DNA of 64,000 nucleotides from Rhodobacteraceae bacterium SB2 (GTDB taxonomy: Bacteria > Pseudomonadota > Alphaproteobacteria > Rhodobacterales > Rhodobacteraceae), in NCBI GenBank assembly GCA_001642945.1, contig LGRT01000026.1, forward strand, positions 62,001-126,000, read 5' to 3'. Below, one piece after another: positions 55,888 to 64,000 of this stretch; position 1 is the first letter of the stretch; every line of letters starts with the position of its first letter. The position numbers were made by a program, and so were the translations under genes. The notes under the pieces are model-generated. The model was given only the letters and a program-made list of their open reading frames with translations, made no database searches and was not told where the DNA came from.

Positions 55888-57130
55888 CTGTCCGCGCACG
55901 CGCGGCTTCTCGAGCAAGGGCCTGTACATCCGGGGTTGCCGCCACATCTTTAGTGCTTACAAAAGCCTCATGGTTCTGAGACACATCACGCAGATCGTAA
56001 AGATAGTTGACCATGGCACCACCCGATTGACTTCTTCCATTTTCTGAAATGTCAGCATCCGCATGCACCGCATGGATAATCGCGCCATTTCCAAGATGAA
56101 AACGCGCGACCGGATCAGCCGGCAGACCATCCTGCGCTTTGGCATTAAGCAAGTAATCGGCGGCCAATGCTTTCATCTGCCTTGGTTGTTCGCTGTCCCA
56201 TGCGTGGTTTTCATGCGCAAGCCACTTGGTCAGACTGGGAATGGGTGACAAAGTAACGAATGTTGTGAGCCCCGTCAGCTCGGCAGCAAGATCTGACACC
56301 ACTTGCTTAATTAATGAATTGCCAAAAGAAATACTCGCCAAACCAGGCTGACAATTGGAAATCGAATAAAAAACTGCCGTATCGGCCTCTGCTTCGGGAA
56401 GCGCTTTGCGATCCTGCGCCAACAGCCTTTGAACCGATCCCGGAATACCTTTGTTCAACGCAACCTCCACGAAGATTAACGGTTCGTCTGGCATAGAGGG
56501 ATGAAAGAACGCAAAACAACGCCGATCCGTTGGCTCTAATCTGCGGCGCAGATCATCCCAGCTATCGATCGCATGGACGGCCTCATAGGCGATAATCTTC
56601 TCCAAAATATGCGCCGGGCTTTCCCAGTTAATCGGGCGCAACACCAGAAAACCACGATTGAACCAACTGGAAAAGAGATGCCGGAAATCCAGATCCAAAG
56701 CTTCAAGGTCTGGCACGCCCCGCCCGATCCGCAGAAGATCGGCGCGCATTCGAACCAAAGCTCCCGTGGCACCTGGAACACGATTTAAACGCCGCACCAT
56801 TTCCTGTCGGGCCGGCTCTGCAGCTGAAGCAAAGGCGCGGTAAGATGCTTTTGACGGTGTTTTTTCATAAGCTTCAAGGGTGCGCCGAACGCTCGCTGGA
56901 TCAATGTTCATCGCCGTCGCAAGATAGTGAAAAAACTCTAATTTCTGCGCGTCATCCATTATCTCGAAGCGCGACAGAATATCCTCGGCGATGGCCAAGC
57001 CAGAGATTTCCCCTGTGGTTCCAACCAAGTCATCTGCCAATGCGCTCAGAGGTCGACGATCACTTTGTAAAGGCATCCTGCGGCGATAGCGCCGCGCAAA
57101 CACCGTTGACAGAAGGTCAGATAGGTTCAT
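55877..57130 (-). CDS. Malonyl-CoA decarboxylase
   Basis: MLYCD-family enzyme of 417 residues, converting malonyl-CoA to acetyl-CoA and CO2. The N-terminal helical domain is followed by the acetyltransferase-like catalytic domain with HPSMPDEPLIFVEVAL, FYSISNCQPGLASISFG and TFVTLSPIPSLTKWL; the His/Ser catalytic positions of the family lie in these blocks. The ATG at 57130 overlaps the upstream hydrolase stop as ATGA. With MatB directly downstream the function is well supported. This pair is common in rhizobia and roseobacters for malonate use. Confidence 0.92.
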   Translation of the reverse strand: MNLSDLLSTVFARRYRRRMPLQSDRRPLSALADDLVGTTGEISGLAIAEDILSRFEIMDDAQKLEFFHYLATAMNIDPASVRRTLEAYEKTPSKASYRAFASAAEPARQEMVRRLNRVPGATGALVRMRADLLRIGRGVPDLEALDLDFRHLFSSWFNRGFLVLRPINWESPAHILEKIIAYEAVHAIDSWDDLRRRLEPTDRRCFAFFHPSMPDEPLIFVEVALNKGIPGSVQRLLAQDRKALPEAEADTAVFYSISNCQPGLASISFGNSLIKQVVSDLAAELTGLTTFVTLSPIPSLTKWLAHENHAWDSEQPRQMKALAADYLLNAKAQDGLPADPVARFHLGNGAIIHAVHADADISENGRSQSGGAMVNYLYDLRDVSQNHEAFVSTKDVAATPDVQALAREAARARTDER

Positions 57131-58032
57131 GGGGTCAAATGCCCTTTCAAAAAAGCCGCAATGTTGCGCATAGATTGCTGCGCCTCCGGGATGCGGTGGT
57201 GCCATTCAAAAACATGCCACAGCCCCTCCCAGACCTGCAAATCAACCTCTACACCGCTTTCTCGAAGGCAGCGTGAAAGACGCACGGACAAGCTCAGCAA
57301 CAAGTCTCGCGTGCCCGTTGTAATGAGGCAGGGCGGAAACGCGCTATCATAAGACCCGTTGATTGGAGAAATATCGGGATTTGTGATGTCATGATCACCA
57401 GCATAGAGCCGCGCAGCCGTTTTAGACTCTTGTATCTTCAATGAAGGATCCCGCCCGTCATTGAACATCTGGCTGTCACTCGACATATCAAGATCGCACC
57501 ACGGCGACAAAAGCGCCACTGCGCGCGGCAAAGGAAAGCCTGCCCTTTTTGCGCGTAACATCGCAGCAAGCACCAGATTGCCCCCAGCAGATTCGCCAAC
57601 ACATGCAAATGGTCGTTCGCAAAGCGCCTGATAAACAGAAAACCCATCATCAATGGCAGCGGGCCAAGGATGTTCTGGGGCCAGCCGATAGCTTGGGATG
57701 ATCAGCGCAGCACCTGTCATCGCGCAAAGGGGCGCTGCGATGGTTAAGTCCTCATATGCACTGCCTTGGATGAACCCTCCACCGAACCCATAAAGTATCG
57801 GCCAAGATACCGTGGTTTTAGGCGGTCTTACCTCTAAACACTCGACATCGTTGATGATGATATGGCGGGTTGTCACTTTGGTGGTTGCCAAAACCTGCCT
57901 AACCGCCGGAGTGATATAGGCTTTTGTCGCGGACCGCAGATCCGCCAATGTCGTCTCCGAGCGCCCCGACGGCGCGGGTTCCTCGTTGCAAAGAAAGCGC
58001 TGAGCTTCCGCGCTGAGATGTCCCTTGAGCAT
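57127..58032 (-). CDS. Alpha/beta hydrolase (hormone-sensitive-lipase family)
   Basis: Esterase-type hydrolase of about 301 residues. The oxyanion motif GFGGGFIQGS replaces the usual HGGG form, the nucleophile elbow is GESAGGN, and the late Asp/His pair lies in TGTRDLLL and HVFEWHH. The start at 58032 is chosen because AAGGAGAGG lies 6-14 nt upstream; an ATG at 58053 would include that site. Its stop overlaps the malonyl-CoA decarboxylase start. It may release a malonate or short-chain ester for the downstream genes; inference. Confidence 0.85.
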   Translation of the reverse strand: MLKGHLSAEAQRFLCNEEPAPSGRSETTLADLRSATKAYITPAVRQVLATTKVTTRHIIINDVECLEVRPPKTTVSWPILYGFGGGFIQGSAYEDLTIAAPLCAMTGAALIIPSYRLAPEHPWPAAIDDGFSVYQALCERPFACVGESAGGNLVLAAMLRAKRAGFPLPRAVALLSPWCDLDMSSDSQMFNDGRDPSLKIQESKTAARLYAGDHDITNPDISPINGSYDSAFPPCLITTGTRDLLLSLSVRLSRCLRESGVEVDLQVWEGLWHVFEWHHRIPEAQQSMRNIAAFLKGHLTP

Positions 58033-58105
58033 CAAATACCTCTCCTTTTGCATCTCCTATACAGCCCTTGGCTAAGGCCAAATTCTCATCAGAAAATAAG
58101 CTTGT

Positions 58106-59278
58106 TTAAATCTGCCCCGCGCCTTGCAATGGCAAGCCGCGAGGCAAGCGTTTTTCTGGATCATAAAACGGGAGATCAACGATCGTGCAAGTGACCTTGT
58201 CAGATTGCTGCGATTTTAAGGTTAGCGTTTTGCCAGACCACTCATCGGGCTGATCAAACCGGGCATACCCTATTCCGCACTTCAAATAGGGTGAAAGCGC
58301 ACCAGTTGTGACCATCCCAACGGGCGCACTGCCGCTAAGGATTAAATCGCCGGAGCATGGGGTGGCCGCAATGCAGCGCAATCCAAAAATTCGGGTTGCA
58401 GGAGCGGCCGCCTTTAAGGCATCGCGGCCTATAAAACCTTTTTTACTGAGATCAACAAACCGCTCCAACCCTGCCTCATAAGGGGTCATAGAGATGTCAA
58501 AATCGCTGCCGCTATCTAAAATGCCAGCCTCGATCCGGCGTGTATTCATCGCCTGCATGGAACTGAAAACCAGACCATGAGGGGCTCCTTTTTGCATCAA
58601 GTGATCCCACAAGCGCGGACAATCTGTTTGATCGCCAAGGGTGTAGAGTTCATACCCCAATTCTCCGGTCCACCCCGTGCGCGAAACATAGACTTGCTGA
58701 CCGTCAAAATCAAAAAAGCCAGAATGAAAATATTTCAAGCTTTCGGTGAGCGCGCCCGAAGATGCAGCCTGCATAATAGGAAATGAGTTTGGCCCCTGCA
58801 GCTGCAATACCCGCGACTTAGGATCGCTGAACGTGACATCAAAGCCATGGCTATGGGCCAAAAGCCATGGCTCTAGATCACCATCAGGATGCACAAACCA
58901 AAAGCGGGTCTCGGCCAGTCGAAACAAGATGCCATCCATAAAAATACCACCTTGATGGGTGCAAATCAACGCATAGCGCCCGCGATCAATTTTCATATCG
59001 CCGATCCGTCTGGCGACGATGCGCTCGAGAAAGGCAACAGCATCGGGGCCAGAAATTTCGACAGGGCGTTCGGGCACATCGAATAGCGCTGCCTGTTTTC
59101 TTAGGGCCCAATACCCCAACTCTGAAGGATCGCCGTTATGATGGGCAAAGAAACGGCCCGCTGCTAGGCGTAACACCGTCTGATCATTGGCATAGCAATG
59201 ATGAAAAGGCGATAATTCGTTGCCCCCAATATAGGTCGGGAAGATATGCGCAGGATCAAGAGCAGGATGCTCATTCAT
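58106..59278 (-). CDS. GcvT-like aminomethyltransferase family protein
   Basis: Folate-binding protein of 390 residues of the GcvT/DmdA/YgfZ family. GcvT features include RKQAALFDVPERPVEISGPDA near the N-terminus, LQGPNS, and SRTGWTGELGYELY in the middle, and a C-terminal barrel with GALSPYLKCGIGYA. The substrate is not glycine cleavage H protein, since no gcvH/P is nearby; a demethylase acting on a methylated osmolyte, in the manner of DmdA, is the natural alternative, but DmdA identity is not supported. Its start overlaps the VOC gene by 8 bp. Confidence 0.82.
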   Translation of the reverse strand: MNEHPALDPAHIFPTYIGGNELSPFHHCYANDQTVLRLAAGRFFAHHNGDPSELGYWALRKQAALFDVPERPVEISGPDAVAFLERIVARRIGDMKIDRGRYALICTHQGGIFMDGILFRLAETRFWFVHPDGDLEPWLLAHSHGFDVTFSDPKSRVLQLQGPNSFPIMQAASSGALTESLKYFHSGFFDFDGQQVYVSRTGWTGELGYELYTLGDQTDCPRLWDHLMQKGAPHGLVFSSMQAMNTRRIEAGILDSGSDFDISMTPYEAGLERFVDLSKKGFIGRDALKAAAPATRIFGLRCIAATPCSGDLILSGSAPVGMVTTGALSPYLKCGIGYARFDQPDEWSGKTLTLKSQQSDKVTCTIVDLPFYDPEKRLPRGLPLQGAGQI

Positions 59279-59675
59279 CAGCGGCCTGCACTTTCACCCC
59301 ATCATAGAAGGCACAAATCTTATTCCCGTCAAAATCGCGAATATAAGCATAGCAGATGCTGCTGCCCTCTTCGCGCGGACCAGGGGCGCCCTCATCGCTG
59401 CCGCCGTTTTGTAAACCCAGCCTATGAAACTGCTCAAGCGCTTGCATTGTTGGAGCGGACAGGGCGATCATCGTTCCGTTCCCGGGCGTTGCCGGGGCTT
59501 GATCAAAGGGCCTAGTGACGTAAAATTCAATTGCATCTTTTGCAGCTTTAGGGGCGTAAGCCGCGTAGGTTTCTACACGTTCAACCTGTACCAATCCAAG
59601 CGGAGCCAGAAGAGCATCGTAAAATCTTGCGCCTCGATCCAGATCATTTGTGCCGATCATCACATAGCCAATCAT
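59271..59675 (-). CDS. VOC family protein (glyoxalase/dioxygenase fold)
   Basis: Small metal-binding fold protein of 134 residues. The first beta-alpha-beta unit has MIGYVMIGTNDLDRGARFYDALLAPLG and the second ends with YIRDFDGNKICAFY, both usual for vicinal-oxygen-chelate proteins. Family members range from lyases to resistance proteins; the substrate is unknown. GAGGGAAG precedes the ATG. It lies between the GMC oxidoreductase and the GcvT-like gene, overlapping the latter. Confidence 0.85.
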   Translation of the reverse strand: MIGYVMIGTNDLDRGARFYDALLAPLGLVQVERVETYAAYAPKAAKDAIEFYVTRPFDQAPATPGNGTMIALSAPTMQALEQFHRLGLQNGGSDEGAPGPREEGSSICYAYIRDFDGNKICAFYDGVKVQAADE

Positions 59676-59708
59676 GTCTTCCCTCTTTTTTTTCGAGTAG
59701 CCACTTGC

Positions 59709-61361
59709 TTATGGGCATGGCGCAAACTCTGCATTTTGCCACAGATCCGCATCAATCCGCGGCAAGGGCGCGCGACCCAAAATATCATCGCTGAGTTTTT
59801 CGGCCAGCATGATGGTGGGCGCATTTGTATTCCCGTTGGTTACAAACGGCATGATAGAGGCATCGACCACCCGCAGCCCAGACACACCATGCACCCGCCC
59901 GCGCGCATCCACTACGGCCCCCTTATCCGTCGCTGCCCCCATCCGGGCCGTGCAGGACAGGTGCCATTGTGTTGTCGCATGAGATGTCAGAACCTGATCG
60001 AGCTCATCGTCTGAATGGATGTCAGAGCCCGGAAAAATCTCATCCCCTTTAAGATCGGAAAAGGCAGGTTGCTCAACAAGCTCTCGGACCAAGCGGATAC
60101 CTTTGCGCATAAGATCTCGGTCGCGCGCGTCTTTGAGATAGTTCACCAAGATGCGCGGCGGATCGCTAGGATCGGAAGAGCGCAGCTCAATTTTGCCGCG
60201 GCTATGCGCCCGCATCAGCCCAACATGAATTTGAAAGGCATGCTCTTGAAGCGGCGCCCATGTTCTATCATCGACCGCAATCGGCGAAATGATGATCTGC
60301 AAATCCGGATAGTCCACGCCCGGCCCCGAGCGGACACAGCCCAGACCTTCAAACAGGTTAGAGGCGACGATGCCGCCGCGTGTCATCATCCATTGAATCC
60401 CGGCCCCTAGTTTGGCCAGCGGCTTTGTCTTGGGCCAAAACGAAACGGGCTGCTTGCATTTATACTTCAGCACGAAATCAGGATGATCATTGAGGTTTTG
60501 GCCAACACCTGGAAGATCACTCAGAACGTCCAACCCCATATCTCGAAGATGCCCAGCCGGACCGATACCTGAAAGCATGAGAATCTGCGGCGACCCAACG
60601 GCGCCCGCGCTCAGAATAATCTCTTTTCGAACATGGGCGCTCCGCAAGATGCCAGCGCCGGTTTTATAGGTCACCGCCACGGCTTTGGTACCGTCAAAAT
60701 TAATTTTCTGCACCAGCGCCCGCGTCAGTATGGTCAGGTTTGATCGCTTGCGCACGGGATCAAGATACGCCCTCGCGGTGCTCCAGCGCTCGCCCTTAAA
60801 AACGGTGCGATCCGAGACGCCGAAACCTTCCTGACAATAGCCGCTCACATCGTTTGTTATGGGGTATCCAGCCTCTTGGCCCGCTTTGATAAAGGCGAGC
60901 GTGATTGGATCCTGAGGATCCGCGCGGTGCACGTGAAGCGGACCACCTGCGCCGCGGAACGCATCCCCGCCGCCGCCATAGTTTTCCATGCGTTTGAAAT
61001 ATGGCAGAACATCTGCGTACCCCCAACCGGGGCATCCGGCCTGCTGCCACCCGTCATAATCCAACGCATGCCCGCGGATGAAGACCATGCCATTAATCGA
61101 TGACGAACCACCAATTGTTTTGCCGCGGTCATGTTGAATAACGCGGCCATCCAACCCGGGCTCAGGCTCACCTTGAAACGCCCAATTATGCGTTGTGCTG
61201 GTCAGGTTTGACAACACGGCCGCCGGCATTTTGAGGGAAAGCGCGCCCGTATCACGGCCGGCCTCAATCAACAAAACCCGATTGCGTGCATCACTGCTGA
61301 GGTGATTGGCCAAAACACAACCAGCCGATCCTGCCCCTATAATGATGTAATCGAATTCCAT
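59709..61361 (-). CDS. GMC family oxidoreductase (choline dehydrogenase-like)
   Basis: FAD-dependent alcohol oxidoreductase of 550 residues. FAD motif DYIIIGAGSAGCVLANHLS is at the N-terminus, GMC signature 1 near GKTIGGSSSINGMVFIRGH, signature 2 GAVGSPQILMLSGIGP, and the catalytic His is in TTQWHLSCTARMG. It oxidises a primary alcohol such as choline or a hydroxy acid. First gene of the six-gene minus-strand operon. A BetI-like regulator gene is 2.3 kb away, but betB/betA synteny is absent, so choline is only one option; DddA-type 3-hydroxypropionate oxidation is another. Confidence 0.88.
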   Translation of the reverse strand: MEFDYIIIGAGSAGCVLANHLSSDARNRVLLIEAGRDTGALSLKMPAAVLSNLTSTTHNWAFQGEPEPGLDGRVIQHDRGKTIGGSSSINGMVFIRGHALDYDGWQQAGCPGWGYADVLPYFKRMENYGGGGDAFRGAGGPLHVHRADPQDPITLAFIKAGQEAGYPITNDVSGYCQEGFGVSDRTVFKGERWSTARAYLDPVRKRSNLTILTRALVQKINFDGTKAVAVTYKTGAGILRSAHVRKEIILSAGAVGSPQILMLSGIGPAGHLRDMGLDVLSDLPGVGQNLNDHPDFVLKYKCKQPVSFWPKTKPLAKLGAGIQWMMTRGGIVASNLFEGLGCVRSGPGVDYPDLQIIISPIAVDDRTWAPLQEHAFQIHVGLMRAHSRGKIELRSSDPSDPPRILVNYLKDARDRDLMRKGIRLVRELVEQPAFSDLKGDEIFPGSDIHSDDELDQVLTSHATTQWHLSCTARMGAATDKGAVVDARGRVHGVSGLRVVDASIMPFVTNGNTNAPTIMLAEKLSDDILGRAPLPRIDADLWQNAEFAPCP

Positions 61362-61497
61362 TTCGACATTCTCCGCAAAATTTCGCCCAATCCACGCCTT
61401 TTTGATTCTTGAATCGCCTGCGTGGGCGTTTAGTTATCTCTTCTTGTATAGATAAACTTACCGTTTGACAATATACTGACCAAAGGTTAGTAGAAAA

Positions 61498-62721
61498 TTG
61501 GAAACTGCGCGGAGACGTAATGTGCAATTAAACTCGGCTTTAGAACGTCTAAAAACCCCAACCGGCCTGAATTTTGGCCAGATTGCGTTGGCGCGTTTGG
61601 AAACTTGGATTACCGCTCCCGAGACGGAAGGCGTTGAATGGGGGCACGTAAAATCTTGCTTGTTCGTTCGCCTTACAACCAAAGACGGACTATATGGCTG
61701 GGGTGAAGCTTTTGTGCTGCCCTATCGTGAAAAAGCGGTTGCAGAAATCATTCATGCGCTGGGTCGCTCGGGAAGCAAATTAAAATCTATTTCACCTTGG
61801 GCATTTCGTGATCTGGCAAAGCAAGCCGCCGCGCACCATCAGAGCTTAGAGTTTAGCGCCGCGAGTAGCGCGTTGGAAATGGCCTTATGGGATATCTTAG
61901 GCAAACTTTTGAACGCACCGCTCTGCGACTTATTGGGGGGCAATCACAACCGCGCCATTCCAATCTATGGAAATATCTGGAGCACCACGCAATGGGATGT
62001 CGCTTCGCTTGAAACGCGCGCAACCGATCTTGTAGCTCAGGGGTATAGGGCAATCAAAATCCACCCCATGTTAAACCACACGGCGCAAGACGCCGCAAAC
62101 TGCGTAAACCAGGTGCGCGCCACAATAGGCGATGACATTGCGCTTCTGGTTGATTTGGATTCCCAAAACAATGCCGACGCCGCAATACAAATTGCACAGG
62201 CAATCGAACCCGCGCACCCCTATTGGTTTGAAGAACCCATCGACGGCAGCGACATCCGGGCCCTTGCTCAGATCCGCAAAGACCAGGCACTACGCGTTGT
62301 GACGGGTGAAAAACACTGCGGTCTGACACATTTCCGCGCCGTACTGGCTGCAGGTGCTGCCGATATTTTAAACCCTGACATAGCCGCAGTAGGAGGGATT
62401 CTGGACCTGCTTGATATTGCGGAACTGGCCGACCAGCAAGGCGTTCAGGTCTCGCCACATTGCTGGAATTCGATGACTGTTGCGGCTGCGGCGATGCTCC
62501 ATGTTTGCGCGTCGATCCCCAACGCTGAAATGGCCGAAATATATCCCGAATATATCCAACATGGCGAAAAATTTGCGTTTACAGCGTTCCTTCTAGAGGG
62601 AGAGTATGCCCATCTTTCAGATAAGCCGGGGATTGGTGTTGACCTTAATGTATCGGCTCTGCACGATCTTTGTGAGCATCATCAATCCACGTGCCTGAGC
62701 CTTGCGGAGGCAACCTGTTGA
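61498..62721 (+). CDS. Mandelate racemase/muconate lactonizing enzyme family (enolase superfamily)
   Basis: Enolase-superfamily enzyme of 407 residues. N-terminal capping domain with VRLTTKDGLYGWGEAF, barrel motif AIKIHPM (Lys base at the end of strand 2), metal ligands in LLVDLDSQN, WFEEPIDG and VTGEKHC, and a His in VSPHCWNSM. Such enzymes dehydrate sugar acids or racemise hydroxy acids; the substrate is unknown. Divergent from the GMC operon across 136 bp. The first 30 residues may be excess; no closer ATG with a ribosome site is obvious. Confidence 0.85.
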   Translation: METARRRNVQLNSALERLKTPTGLNFGQIALARLETWITAPETEGVEWGHVKSCLFVRLTTKDGLYGWGEAFVLPYREKAVAEIIHALGRSGSKLKSISPWAFRDLAKQAAAHHQSLEFSAASSALEMALWDILGKLLNAPLCDLLGGNHNRAIPIYGNIWSTTQWDVASLETRATDLVAQGYRAIKIHPMLNHTAQDAANCVNQVRATIGDDIALLVDLDSQNNADAAIQIAQAIEPAHPYWFEEPIDGSDIRALAQIRKDQALRVVTGEKHCGLTHFRAVLAAGAADILNPDIAAVGGILDLLDIAELADQQGVQVSPHCWNSMTVAAAAMLHVCASIPNAEMAEIYPEYIQHGEKFAFTAFLLEGEYAHLSDKPGIGVDLNVSALHDLCEHHQSTCLSLAEATC

Positions 62722-63623
62722 ACGCATCTCTTGAAGTCAAAGCGAAACTTGCCTGCCTTTATGCAGGCGCTGTGTGGGGTTTGTTCTGGATTCCCCTGAG
62801 AGCCCTTGAAGAGGCTGGCATTCACGGTCTTTGGATCACCGTTGTCTATTTTCTTATACCGACAATCTGCCTTACCCCCGTTACCCTAACGCGATGGAAG
62901 CATGTCAAAAAGGGCGGGCTTTCATTGCAACTAACAGCAATGTTATCGGGCGGAGCATTGCTGCTTTACTCAACGTCAATCGTATACACCGATGTGGTGC
63001 GGGCCATGCTGCTGTTTTATCTAACGCCGATATGGGCGACGATATTGGCACGGATCTTTCTAAGCGATGCGATCACCCCAAGCCGCATACTTGCTATGGC
63101 GATGGCCATTCTAGGCATGTTGACCATTTTTGGTCTGGGTGCGCGGTTTCCCATTCCGCAAAATATAGGGGATTGGCTTGGTATTGCCTCGGGGGTTCTT
63201 TGGGCGATAGCGATGGTGCGCCTGCGCATGTCTGAAAGCCATTCAGCCATCGAGTTGACGGCCGGCTTTTTTCAGTGGTCGCTGATCTTTTCGGCAAGCG
63301 CTGCATTTTTACTGGCCCCCGCTTATATCCCAAAAGTTGAGCAGGCTTTACCGGCGCTGCCATTGCTACTGATTTTCATGGCGCTTCTGGTTTTGCCCGG
63401 CACCTATGCCTCGCTTTGGGGGCCAAAATATCTAAGCCCAGGTATTGTTGGCCTATTATTCATGACCGAAATCGTCGTTGGGGCAATTTCGGTGGCGCTT
63501 TTAGCTGGCGAACCCTTTGGCATCCGCGAACTTACGGGAGTTTTGCTTATCGCCGGGGCGAGCATGCTGGAACCACTCTTGGCGCTCCGTCGCCCACTCA
63601 GAAATCTCCATCCAAATGATTAA
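62718..63623 (+). CDS. EamA/DMT family transporter
   Basis: Drug/metabolite-type permease of 301 residues with ten predicted helices in two EamA repeats; the first starts AKLACLYAGAVWGLFWIPLRALEEAG and the second ASGVLWAIAMVRLR. A TTG start at 62718 is preferred: GCGGAGG is 7 nt upstream and TTG overlaps the enzyme's stop as TTGA. An ATG at 62691 is in frame but has no good ribosome site. Probably exports or imports a substrate of the enolase-superfamily enzyme. Confidence 0.8.
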   Translation: MNASLEVKAKLACLYAGAVWGLFWIPLRALEEAGIHGLWITVVYFLIPTICLTPVTLTRWKHVKKGGLSLQLTAMLSGGALLLYSTSIVYTDVVRAMLLFYLTPIWATILARIFLSDAITPSRILAMAMAILGMLTIFGLGARFPIPQNIGDWLGIASGVLWAIAMVRLRMSESHSAIELTAGFFQWSLIFSASAAFLLAPAYIPKVEQALPALPLLLIFMALLVLPGTYASLWGPKYLSPGIVGLLFMTEIVVGAISVALLAGEPFGIRELTGVLLIAGASMLEPLLALRRPLRNLHPND

Positions 63624-63631
63624 ACGGCGCT

Positions 63632-64000
63632 TTAAACTCGCAGAAATTTTTCTTTAAAAGCCTTAGAACCCAACGCAATATCTGCAACTGCCCTAATCTT
63701 CTTGCGGGCCTCTTTATGCTTGGTGGCGCTTATTTCATCCATAGGCAGCATTTTTTCGATCGCAAATTGCATTTCCGATATGGCCATATTGGTCTCGACA
63801 GGGTGCGGCAACAGGCCAGCGCGCACCCAAATGCCATCAATATGGACCCCAAGATGGCGCGCCACCTGCTCGGCCTCCTGTTCTGGCAAAAAATGTTTCA
63901 ACTCATGCATCAAGTTGCTTCTGATGCGTTCATTATTGGCAATCTGAACGCGCTGGCATTCTGTATTATGGGGCACTTCAGAAATCAGAGACACCCAAGC
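63632..64000 (-). CDS. BetI-like TetR family regulator, C-terminal part (5' end outside window)
   Basis: The C-terminal 120 or so residues of a TetR protein: AWVSLISEV at the window edge, then ERIRSNLMHELKHFLPEQEAEQVARHLGVHIDGIWVR in parts, matching the BetI ligand domain pattern (Rx2RL-x-NL and LxxxIDGLWLR). The frame is open to base 64000, so the GTG at 63994 is internal and the helix-turn-helix part lies beyond the window. BetI represses choline-glycine betaine genes; here it may control the GMC operon or genes upstream. Identity is supported only by the C-terminal part. Confidence 0.7.
   Translation of the reverse strand, partial: AWVSLISEVPHNTECQRVQIANNERIRSNLMHELKHFLPEQEAEQVARHLGVHIDGIWVRAGLLPHPVETNMAISEMQFAIEKMLPMDEISATKHKEARKKIRAVADIALGSKAFKEKFLRV

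Noticed and set aside
58106-59278. Glycine cleavage T protein (gcvT) or DmdA
   Set aside because: No gcvH or gcvP nearby, and no feature that separates DmdA from other GcvT-like proteins; kept at family level.
1-64000. CRISPR arrays, rRNA genes and insertion sequences
   Set aside because: No regularly spaced repeats, rRNA-like sequence or transposase with inverted ends was seen in the window.

Overview
The window reads like the chromosome of a marine alphaproteobacterium of the Rhodobacteraceae (Roseobacter group). This is inferred from gene families and gene order: accB-accC-aat-DUF2155-MlaD-NDUFA12, clpP-clpX, dnaG-rpoD, an ScfR-type regulator beside a branched-chain-type ABC transporter and acs, a malonyl-CoA decarboxylase/MatB operon, and many UspA-free, tightly packed core genes. 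The gene set and the DVVxxLRHIVGL surface-protein tail resemble pelagic roseobacters of the RCA/Planktomarina type, but no species call is possible from the sequence alone.

Layout. 1-2.9 kb: tatD (cut by the window edge), a PhnP-like metallohydrolase, an AEC permease and a TIGR01244 phosphatase-like protein. 3.0-7.4 kb, minus strand: response regulator, small membrane protein, a sodium:solute symporter/histidine-kinase fusion and an orphan FliM/FliN C-terminal protein. 7.5-16.2 kb: scfR divergent from a Tat-exported binding protein, two permeases, two ATPases and acs, a plausible uptake and activation module for a short-chain acid or a compound degraded to one. 16.5-25.7 kb: acyl-CoA ligase, accBC, aat, envelope and Complex I accessory genes, clpX/clpP and an unusual photolyase-family protein. 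25.7-33.2 kb: ribE, a capsule export/Kdo locus (kpsS, kpsD/wza-like, kpsC), ribD, nrdR, yjbQ. 33.3-45.1 kb: rpoD, dnaG, glutamate dehydrogenase, a beta-hydroxyacid dehydrogenase, a TetR regulator, hom, glpX, recJ.

45.2-53.76 kb is an integrated element of about 8.5 kb in the 3' end of tRNA-Glu(TTC). It has an 18-bp direct repeat as attL/attR, matching 23-bp paired repeats just inside both ends (likely integrase arm sites), and a tyrosine integrase at the right end. Its cargo is AT-rich and partly decayed: a GFA-family protein, a membrane protein, a serine recombinase stopped by a nonsense codon, an 840-residue protein combining a subtilase-like domain, a cadherin repeat split by a cyclophilin domain and a dockerin-like tail, a 5'-truncated polymerase-like remnant, and an HNH-HIT fusion protein.

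54.3-64 kb: an operon (GMC oxidoreductase, VOC, GcvT-like, alpha/beta hydrolase, malonyl-CoA decarboxylase, malonyl-CoA synthetase), divergent from an enolase-superfamily enzyme and an EamA transporter, with the end of a BetI-like regulator at the right edge.

The strongest candidate novelty is in kpsS (26.4-26.5 kb). The conserved protein is split between two frames exactly at a correctly phased T TTT TTT slippery heptamer, followed after 6 nt by a perfect 10-bp stem and preceded by a Shine-Dalgarno-like AAGGG. This is the architecture of programmed -1 frameshifting. The next gene, the polysaccharide export lipoprotein, is also split at a homopolymer (A6), so phase variation, decay and sequence error must be weighed against recoding.
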